A stretch of 64,000 nt of DNA from CAVVXN01 sp963772585 (GTDB lineage: Bacteria > Planctomycetota > PLA2 > JAEUHO01): positions 1 to 64,000 of the forward strand of contig CAVYXV010000008.1 of assembly GCA_963772585.1 (NCBI GenBank), read 5' to 3'. A program made the position numbers and the translations under genes. Of this stretch, positions 57,723-64,000 are shown piece after piece; position 1 is the stretch's first letter, and every line of letters begins with the position of its first letter. Below the pieces are notes generated by a model that was given only the letters and a program-made list of their open reading frames with translations, was not told the DNA's origin and searched no databases.

Positions 57723-60218
57723 CTACCGGGACGGCGTCCCGGCGTCCTTGGCGTCCCCATCCCCGTCCGTGGCCGCCGTGTCGCCGGCCTTCTCGGCGTC
57801 CTTCTTGGCGAGGAACTCCAGGTCCTCGACGCTGCCGAGGTCCACGCCCATCTTGCCGAAGAGCGAGCGCAGTGCCGCCTGCAGGGGCAGGTCGTCCACG
57901 ACGTCGCCCACGAGCTCGCGCCCGAGGTCGTCGCCGATATGGCGCCGGACGTTGAAGCGAACGACGAACCGCACGTCCTCGGGAGAGAGCGGCGTGTCGA
58001 GGCTCTTCACGAACGCATCGAAGCCGGGGTAGAGGGACGGATCGTCCTGGTCCGAGCGGGCGAGGCGGAGCATGAGGTCCGGGTGCTCCTCGAAGAGCTT
58101 GTCCACGTAGGCGTCGATCTTGTCGCCCGCCTCGATCTCGCGCTGCTGCTGGAGGACCCAGAAATCCACCGGCTCGGGCTCGGCCTCGATGTCGGGCTTG
58201 ATGCCGCCCGTCACGACGGTCTTGCCGTCCACGATCTCGGTCTTTCGCTGGAGGCGCGTACCGTCGGGCAGATAGTACGCGGCGATCGTCAGCTTGAGGT
58301 TGGCGCCCGGGTCCCAGATGCCGTTCCCGTTGCGGTCCTCGAAGGGTTCGCCGTCGTCCCACTTTCCGTTCAGGTTCTCGTCGGTGAACGACTCTCCGGG
58401 GTCGTAGACGCCGTTGCCGTTGGCATCGACGAACTTCTCGGGATCGTCGTAGACACCGTCCTTCATCGGGCGCAGCCGGACGGGTTCGCCGGGGTCGAAC
58501 TTCTCGTTCCCGTTCTTGTCGTCGTACGACACGGCCACGTCGCGGACCTGGTCCTCGAACGGCTCGCCGGGCCGCGTGTGGAGCGGCCAGGGCCGCTGGA
58601 CGCTGCCCTTTCCGTACGTCATCTTCCCGACGAGCGTCGCGCCCCCCTCGATCTTCAGCGCGCCGGAGAGGATTTCCGCGGCGCTCGCCGTAGCCTGGTT
58701 GGCGAGCACGACGATGGGTACGCGCGGACGCTTGTCGCCGTCGCCGGACGAGTAGTGCTTCCGCTCCTCCTGGACGCCCCTGCGGCCCTTCTCGCTCACC
58801 ACCAGGGTGCCGCGAGGAAGGAACTGGCTGGCGATGCCGACCGCGGCGTGGAGGTAGCCGCCGCCGTTGAACCTCAGGTCGATGATCAGGCCGCGGATCC
58901 CCTGCTTCTGGAAGAGGTCGAGGATGCGGGACACCTCCTCGGTCGTGTCCTGCGAGAAGCTGAGGATCTGCAGGAAGCCGATCCGACCCGGAAGGATGTC
59001 GTAGGCGGTGGTGGGGATCGTGATCCGCGCGCGCGTGAGGGTGAAGGGCCGGGGCTCGTCCCAGCCGCGCCGGTAGATGGAAACCACGACGCCGGTGCCG
59101 GGCGGGCCCTTCAGGAGATGGACGGCCTCCTCGACGCTCATGCCCTCCGTGGACTTTCCCTCGATGCTCAAGACGACGTCTCCGGTCCTCAGCCCCGCCC
59201 GGTAGAGCGGGCCGCCGAAGATGGGACGGCTGATGGTGAAGCGCTCCTGGTTCTGCGGATCGTTGTAGACGTAGGCGCCGACGCCCCCGTAGGTCGGATC
59301 GAGGCCTTCCCTGAGCTTCGCGTTCTGCTCCGGAGAGAGGTAGTCCGTGAAGGGATCGAGAGCCTCGTTGATGCCCGCGGCCATGGCGTCTTCGATCTTG
59401 CGGTGGTCGATCTTCTCGGGATCCACGTAGAGCTTCTCGAGCGTGTCGAAGATCTCGTTGAGGAGCGGCCAGCGGTCCGCCTTGCCGCCGGTGAGGTCGG
59501 GGTCCGGCTCGGGAGAGGGTCCGCGGAGCGACTGCTCCTGCTGCTGCTCCAGTTCCAGGATCTTGAGGAGGAAGGCGGCGCTGCGGCCGCGCTCGGTCGG
59601 CTCGTCCCTCAGCTCCCTCAGCACGGGACGGGCGTCGGCGGCGGCTCCGATCTCCCCGAGCGCGAGCGCGCCCTCGGCCCTCAGGTCGGGATCCGTGCTC
59701 TTCAGGTAGGCCAGGAGCACGTCCTTCCCCTTCTTCTTGTTCGTGAAGTTCAGCGCCCAGAGGGCGCGAGCCATCGCCATCTTGATCCGGGGCTCGAAGG
59801 TCTTGTCGATCCGGTCCTCGAGCCACTCCGCCTCCTCGAGCTCCCCCTCCTCGCCGATCAGGCGGATGGCGGGGACCTTGAGGTCGTCCGGGACGCTCTC
59901 GTCGTCGACGAGCCCCTTCAGGAGCTCCAGGCCCTTCGTGTAGTCCTCCAGGATGATCAGCGCCCGGGCGATCGCCAGGCGGCGGGGGGGCGTCGCGGAG
60001 GGCGCGGCTTCCCGCAGGGGCTGGATGGCGGGCTTCCCGGTGGCGGCGAGGGATTCGCTGAGGCGCCAGAGGTCGCGGGGATCCGTCCCCGGGTCCTCCT
60101 GGAGCAGCGTCGTGATCGCCTGCTGCGCCGCCGACACGTCGATGTCGTCGGCGCGTGTGGGGGTCGCGGGGAGCAGGAGGGGGACGAGGAGGAGCAAGGG
60201 GAGGAGGCGTCGCAGCAT
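57723..60218 (-). CDS. S41 C-terminal processing protease with calcium-loop insert
   Basis: The 831-residue secreted protein has a signal peptide (LLPLLLLVPLLLPATPTRA), HEAT-like helices at about 60-225, a PDZ domain at about 305-400 (SRPIFGGPLYRAGLRTGDVVLSIEG) and the S41 core: GLIIDLRFNGGGYL, the nucleophile Ser512 in NQATASAAEILSGAL and Lys537 in YGKGSVQ. Between KGSVQ and the strand LKLTIAAYYLPDG is an insert of about 70 residues with four DxNGNxxxDxGE-like loops, as in dockerin or thrombospondin calcium repeats. A C-terminal helical tail follows. Such proteases trim exported proteins. The insert suggests calcium control of the active site. Confidence 0.9.
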   Translation of the reverse strand: MLRRLLPLLLLVPLLLPATPTRADDIDVSAAQQAITTLLQEDPGTDPRDLWRLSESLAATGKPAIQPLREAAPSATPPRRLAIARALIILEDYTKGLELLKGLVDDESVPDDLKVPAIRLIGEEGELEEAEWLEDRIDKTFEPRIKMAMARALWALNFTNKKKGKDVLLAYLKSTDPDLRAEGALALGEIGAAADARPVLRELRDEPTERGRSAAFLLKILELEQQQEQSLRGPSPEPDPDLTGGKADRWPLLNEIFDTLEKLYVDPEKIDHRKIEDAMAAGINEALDPFTDYLSPEQNAKLREGLDPTYGGVGAYVYNDPQNQERFTISRPIFGGPLYRAGLRTGDVVLSIEGKSTEGMSVEEAVHLLKGPPGTGVVVSIYRRGWDEPRPFTLTRARITIPTTAYDILPGRIGFLQILSFSQDTTEEVSRILDLFQKQGIRGLIIDLRFNGGGYLHAAVGIASQFLPRGTLVVSEKGRRGVQEERKHYSSGDGDKRPRVPIVVLANQATASAAEILSGALKIEGGATLVGKMTYGKGSVQRPWPLHTRPGEPFEDQVRDVAVSYDDKNGNEKFDPGEPVRLRPMKDGVYDDPEKFVDANGNGVYDPGESFTDENLNGKWDDGEPFEDRNGNGIWDPGANLKLTIAAYYLPDGTRLQRKTEIVDGKTVVTGGIKPDIEAEPEPVDFWVLQQQREIEAGDKIDAYVDKLFEEHPDLMLRLARSDQDDPSLYPGFDAFVKSLDTPLSPEDVRFVVRFNVRRHIGDDLGRELVGDVVDDLPLQAALRSLFGKMGVDLGSVEDLEFLAKKDAEKAGDTAATDGDGDAKDAGTPSR

Positions 60219-60343
60219 GCGGTTCTCTTTCGGGGGGAGGTGGCCGGTGCAGCCGTTGCCGCATCGTACGGCCGGAATGCGGCCCGTGTCGTTCTTTGGG
60301 GTCGGGGGCGTGACCGGCAGGCCGGCCCGTGCGGTATACGCAC

Positions 60344-61879
60344 ATGCGACGCTTCGTGCGAACGGCGGGAGCGACCGTCTTCGGCGCTTCGGCGCGCCTG
60401 GTGGACGTCCAGGTGTCGGCCTGGGTGGACGACGACGCGGAAACCACCGATTGCCGCTTCACCGTCGTGGGCCTGCCGGACCACGCCCTGCGAGAGGGGC
60501 GGGAGCGTGTCCGCAGCGCCGTCCAGCACGGCGGCTGGAAGTGGCCCCCGGGCGCCGTGACCGTGAACCTCGCCCCGGCCACGGCCCGGAAGGAGGGCGC
60601 CGGGCTCGACCTCCCGATCGCGCTCGGGATCCTCGGCGCCCGCGGCTTCCTGGGGCCCGAAGCGGGCCTCGAGGACTGGCTCTTCGTGGGCGAGTTGGCG
60701 CTCGACGGGACGCTGCGACCCGTTCGGGGGGCCCTTGCCGCCGTCGAGGCGGCCCGGGCGCGCCGGCGGACGCGGGCGATGGTCCCCCAGGCCAACGCGG
60801 GGGAGGCGGCGGCCGTGCCCGGCGTCGAGGTGGCGAGCGCCGGTTCCCTCGCCGACGCCGTCGCGCAGCTCACGGGGCAAAGGCCCCTGGCCGTGGAGCG
60901 GCCGCGGCCGTGGGAGCCGGAGGCGTCCGACGACGCCTGCCCGGTGCGGGGCCAGGAGGCCGCCCTGGCCGCAGCGCGGATCGCCGCGGCGGGCGCCCAC
61001 AACCTCCTGCTCGTGGGACCTCCCGGGGCGGGCAAGACCCTCGTCGCCCGCCACCTGGCGAATCTCCTTCCGGCGCTCAGCTACGAGGAGGCCCGCGAGG
61101 TCACGCGGATCCACGGGGTGGCGGGACTCCTGCCGGGCGGGCTCGTCCGTCGCCGGCCCTTCCGTGCGCCGCACCACACGACGAGCCTCGCGGGCTTGGT
61201 GGGAGGCGGCACCAGGCCGCGACCCGGCGAGGTGAGCCTCGCCCACCTCGGCGTGCTCTTCCTCGACGAGCTCCCCGAGTTCTCCCGCGGCGCCTTGGAG
61301 GCGCTTCGCCAACCGCTGGAGGACGGCTCCCTCGTCCTCGGCCGCGCCAGCGGTCGCGCGCGCCTCCCGACGGAGGTGGTGCTCGTCGCGGCGATGAACC
61401 CCTGTCCGTGCGGCTGGCTGGGCGTCGGCGAACGCTGCCGCTGCTCGCCGCGCGACGTCCAGCGCTACCAGCGGCGCATCTCGGGTCCGCTCCGGGACCG
61501 CTTCGACCTGCTCGTGCGCGTGGAACCGGTGGATCCGGGTGCGCTCGTAGGAAGCCGCGAGGGGCAGGACGCGAAGGACGGCAAGGACGCCCCCGCCGCC
61601 CGCGTGGCGAGGGCCGTCGCCGCGCAGCGGAAGCGCCAGGCGCGCTTCGGTCTCCCCCGCACCGCGAACGCCCGAATTCCCGCCGGCGCGCTGCCGCGCG
61701 CGGCGCTCCCGTCCGACGCCGCGCGAAGGCTCCTCGTCGAACGTGCCCGCGCCGTGGGCCTGACCGGTCGCGGCGTCCACCGCGTGCTCCGCGTCGCGCG
61801 AACCGTGGCCGACCTTCAGGGCAGCGACGAGGTCGAGGAGACCCACGTGATGCAGGCACTCGGCTGGCGCAGCGACTGA
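60344..61879 (+). CDS. comM: ComM-family magnesium chelatase-like AAA+ ATPase
   Basis: The 511-residue protein matches ComM/YifB, a helicase-like ATPase that promotes branch migration during transformation. The N-terminal Lon-like domain has VTVNLAPATARKEGAGLDLPIALGILG; the AAA+ domain has LLLVGPPGAGKTLVARHL (Walker A), LGVLFLDELPEFSRGALEALRQPLEDG (Walker B region), and MNPCPCGWLGVGERCRC with zinc-type cysteines. The C-terminal helical bundle ends with LTGRGVHRVLRVARTVADLQG. ATG 60344 follows TATACG by three bases; GTG 60329 is the alternative. It is divergent from the S41 protease gene. Confidence 0.93.
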   Translation: MRRFVRTAGATVFGASARLVDVQVSAWVDDDAETTDCRFTVVGLPDHALREGRERVRSAVQHGGWKWPPGAVTVNLAPATARKEGAGLDLPIALGILGARGFLGPEAGLEDWLFVGELALDGTLRPVRGALAAVEAARARRRTRAMVPQANAGEAAAVPGVEVASAGSLADAVAQLTGQRPLAVERPRPWEPEASDDACPVRGQEAALAAARIAAAGAHNLLLVGPPGAGKTLVARHLANLLPALSYEEAREVTRIHGVAGLLPGGLVRRRPFRAPHHTTSLAGLVGGGTRPRPGEVSLAHLGVLFLDELPEFSRGALEALRQPLEDGSLVLGRASGRARLPTEVVLVAAMNPCPCGWLGVGERCRCSPRDVQRYQRRISGPLRDRFDLLVRVEPVDPGALVGSREGQDAKDGKDAPAARVARAVAAQRKRQARFGLPRTANARIPAGALPRAALPSDAARRLLVERARAVGLTGRGVHRVLRVARTVADLQGSDEVEETHVMQALGWRSD

Positions 61880-62699
61880 GCAGGACACCCCGGTGCACGG
61901 GAGCTCGCTGTGCGTTCCCCTTCGGACGGCAGCGGGAGGGCGCCTGCACCTCGCGTCCCATGGACCTCCCCCGAGGGCCGACGGGATCTACTCCCGCCGC
62001 GGCCGCCCGATCCGTCTCCCGGCTCCGCGTAGGGGTTGCCGCCCGAGCCGCGGACCGCGGTCGCGGCGCCGCCGTCTCCTCCCGCACCGCGCCCCAGACG
62101 CCATGCGGGCGCGCCGGTGGCTCCGTCTCCTCCGCCGTTGGCCGACGCGGGCGCGCGGGTGGCTGGAGAGTCGACGGGGCAAGCGGCCCGAGATCCGCGA
62201 CGCCGCGCCGTCGGGGGTACCTCCCCTTCGCGAAGGTGCTCGTCGTGGTGACGCGGTGGCGCTCGGGACGTGGGGAGGCGGATCGGGGATCCCTTCGTGG
62301 AGGAGTGGATGGAAGGGGTCCGGCGTGGGCCGGCGCGTCGGACGGGGGTGCGGCGGGGGCGGGGATCTCGCCGAGCCGCGCGCTCCGCCGGCCTCGACGA
62401 CGGAGAGGTGGACCTCCGGGCCAGGCGGTGGGTCCAGTTCCCTTTGACCGTCATCGGATCGACCGTCGGCATGGCCTGCCCCGTGCGCCCCCCCGTGTGG
62501 CGCCCCGTCCGCGAGACGGGATCGGGGCCACCCCGTCGTTGGGGGGACGTTAGGGCCTGGTCGGAGACAAGTCTCGCAAGAGGCGGGTGCAATGGGTGAG
62601 AGTCGTTGACGGACGGGCCCTTGGGGCCTTCGGGGAGCGTTGGCGACACCACGGGCGGGGTGGTGGGCGGAGGAGGGCACGGTAGCATCGTCCGTTCGC
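61880..62699 (+). other. 820-bp region without a recognisable gene
   Basis: No reading frame in this stretch has family motifs or normal amino acid usage; the frames are rich in Arg, Gly, Pro and Ser as expected for shadows of GC-rich DNA. Searches by eye for RNase P RNA, tmRNA and SRP RNA core motifs were negative. The last part (62557-62660) has lower GC and some complementarity and could hold a leader or small RNA. It is by far the longest gap in the window. Confidence 0.5.
62683..62688 (+). promoter_or_regulatory. Likely -10 element of moaC-asd
   Basis: TAGCAT ends 11 bases before the moaC ATG, giving a leader of about five bases and no ribosome site. Confidence 0.45.
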
Positions 62700-63185
62700 A
62701 TGACGGAGCCGGCGTACACCCACCTCGACGACCAGGGCCGAGCCCGCATGGTGGACGTCGGGGGGAAGGAGACGACGCACCGCCTCGCCCGGGCCGAGGG
62801 GCGGATCGGGCTGTCCGCCGAGACGATGGAGGCCTTTCGCTGCGGCCGGCTGGCCAAGGGGGACGCGGCCGCGCTGGCCCGCATCGCCGGGATCCAGGGC
62901 GCGAAGCGGGCATCGGAGTGGATCCCGCTCTGCCACCCGCTCCGGCTGGATCGGGTGGAGGTGGCGGTCGAGGAGGACGGCCCGGACGCCCTCAGGGTCG
63001 TCGCCACGGTGGCGGCGCTCGACCGGACGGGCGTCGAGATGGAGGCCCTGACCGCCGTCTCGGCCGCGCTGCTCACGATCTACGACATGGTGAAGGGACA
63101 GGACCGCGGCGCGACGATCGAACGGATCCGGCTCCTCGAGAAGTCGGGCGGACGGTCCGGCACCTGGGAGAGAGGGGAACGATGA
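62700..63185 (+). CDS. moaC: Cyclic pyranopterin monophosphate synthase
   Basis: The 161-residue enzyme acts after MoaA in molybdenum cofactor synthesis. Motifs are ARMVDVGGKETTHRLARAEG, AKRASEWIPLCHPLRLDRVEV and TGVEMEALTAVSAALLTIYDMVKGQDRG with the catalytic Lys and Asp. The ATG at 62700 follows the likely -10 element closely. Its stop overlaps the start of asd (ATGA), an unusual pairing of cofactor and amino acid synthesis. No other moa gene is in the window. Confidence 0.95.
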   Translation: MTEPAYTHLDDQGRARMVDVGGKETTHRLARAEGRIGLSAETMEAFRCGRLAKGDAAALARIAGIQGAKRASEWIPLCHPLRLDRVEVAVEEDGPDALRVVATVAALDRTGVEMEALTAVSAALLTIYDMVKGQDRGATIERIRLLEKSGGRSGTWERGER

Positions 63186-64000
63186 AGGACGACGGATACC
63201 GCGTGGCCGTGGTGGGGGCGACCGGCGCGGTCGGCGTGGAGATGCTCCGGGTGCTGGAGCAGCGCCGATTCCCGGTCCGGGAGCTGAGGGCCATCGCCTC
63301 GCGCCGTTCCGCCGGGGGCAAGGTGCCCTTCGGCGACCGCCACGTCCGCGTGGAGTGCCTCGACGACGCGCACTTCGACGACGTGGACATCGCCCTCTTC
63401 TCGGCGGGCGGCGAACGGAGCCGCGTCCACGGGCCCCGGGCCGCGGAGGCGGGCGCGCTGGTGATCGACAACTCCTCGGCCTTCCGGATGGACCCCGCGG
63501 TGCCGCTGGTGGTGCCGGAGGTGAACGGGGACGACGTCGCGGGCCACGGCGGGATCATCGCGAACCCGAACTGCTCGACCATCCTCCTCGTGGTGGTGCT
63601 CGCGGCGCTCGAGAGAAACGCCCGCATCGCGCGCGTCGTCTGCTCGACGTACCAGGCGGTCTCCGGAAGCGGCGCCGCCGCGCTGGCCGAGCTCGAGCAC
63701 CAGGTGGAGGAGGAGCGCGACGGGAAGGACCCGACCTGCGCGGTCTATCCGCGCCCCATCCACGGCAACGTGCTGCCGTTCGTCCAGGCGTTCTCCGACG
63801 GCGGGCTGACCACCGAGGAGTGGAAGATGGTGAAGGAGACCCACCGCATCCTCGGGCGTCCGGACATGGCCATCAGCGTGACCTGCGTCCGCGTGCCCGT
63901 CCGCCGCGCGCACAGCGAAGCCGTGAACGTCGAGTTCGAACGAGCGGTGGATCCCGCCGAGGTCCGGTCGTGGCTGGCCGATGCGGCGGGGGTGAGGGTC
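63182..64000 (+). CDS. asd: Aspartate-semialdehyde dehydrogenase, 3' end outside window
   Basis: The first 273 codons are present. The enzyme reduces aspartyl phosphate to the semialdehyde for lysine, methionine and threonine synthesis. The NADP-binding motif is VAVVGATGAVGVEMLRVLEQR; SRRSAGGKVPFG, LFSAGG, VIDNSSAFRMDP, the catalytic Cys in NPNCSTILLVV and STYQAVSGSGAAALAEL follow. The frame runs off the right edge before the C-terminal helix. The ATG overlaps the moaC stop. Confidence 0.95.
   Translation, partial: MKDDGYRVAVVGATGAVGVEMLRVLEQRRFPVRELRAIASRRSAGGKVPFGDRHVRVECLDDAHFDDVDIALFSAGGERSRVHGPRAAEAGALVIDNSSAFRMDPAVPLVVPEVNGDDVAGHGGIIANPNCSTILLVVVLAALERNARIARVVCSTYQAVSGSGAAALAELEHQVEEERDGKDPTCAVYPRPIHGNVLPFVQAFSDGGLTTEEWKMVKETHRILGRPDMAISVTCVRVPVRRAHSEAVNVEFERAVDPAEVRSWLADAAGVRV

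Noticed and set aside
61893..62447. Possible small Arg-rich protein after comM
   Set aside because: Composition is typical of an out-of-frame GC-rich reading; no domain-like pattern, and equally long frames exist in other phases and on the other strand.

Overview
The window is high-GC bacterial DNA (roughly 70% over most of its length), densely packed on both strands. Neighbouring genes are often coupled by ATGA or GTGA start/stop overlaps, and alternative starts (GTG, TTG, one probable CTG) are common. No rRNA, tRNA or CRISPR array was seen. A Minf_1886-type small protein (a family typical of Planctomycetota and Verrucomicrobiota), many secreted TPR/HEAT proteins, a PEGA/propeller giant protein and an S41 protease with calcium-loop repeats suggest a Planctomycetota-like member of the PVC group. 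That placement is inference.

Region 1 (1-3480) is accessory DNA of visibly lower GC. It holds the C-terminal tip of a polymorphic (RHS-type) toxin with its immunity gene, a truncated endonuclease-type toxin tip, an IS66-family transposase, and an inverted toxin-tip/immunity pair. The sequence GTTCAGCCC occurs three times here, at the start of two toxin tips and in the left terminus of the IS66 element.

Region 2 (3492-7337, minus) is a four-gene operon: DUF6265 protein, hotdog thioesterase, an FAD-monooxygenase/Old Yellow Enzyme fusion of the aminobenzoyl-CoA or salicylyl-CoA type, and pcm. With boxC-boxB (19823-22991) and a second Old Yellow Enzyme protein (17977-19485) it points to aerobic degradation of aromatic acids as CoA thioesters. 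boxA and the CoA ligase are not in the window.

Region 3 (7511-19809) carries gcvP (frameshifted), a TrmH-family methyltransferase, sdaA, a KamA-family radical SAM protein, a metallophosphoesterase with an apparent CTG start, a four-S1-domain protein, a secreted protein of unknown function, the second Old Yellow Enzyme and a DUF971 protein.

Region 4 (23072-46904) is mainly housekeeping: DUF4388/TPR/PEGA/propeller protein, mtnA, purE, purC, aroA, two paralogous TPR/HEAT secreted proteins, galE, cmk, rpsA, a lipoprotein, tyrS, lgt, glyA, a ligand-binding/metalloprotease fusion, a TPMT-like methyltransferase and a serine hydrolase.

Region 5 (46901-64000) has a toroid-repeat protein broken in a G-run, an EEP-family phosphatase/nuclease, an aminotransferase, a TPR/peptidase-MA protein, a dnaA-like gene with tmk and holB, Minf_1886, pgeF, the S41 protease, comM, an 820-bp stretch without a recognisable gene, moaC and the start of asd. 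Many first genes of transcription units have a TANNNT hexamer only 6-11 bases before the start codon, which suggests frequent leaderless or very short-leader transcripts.
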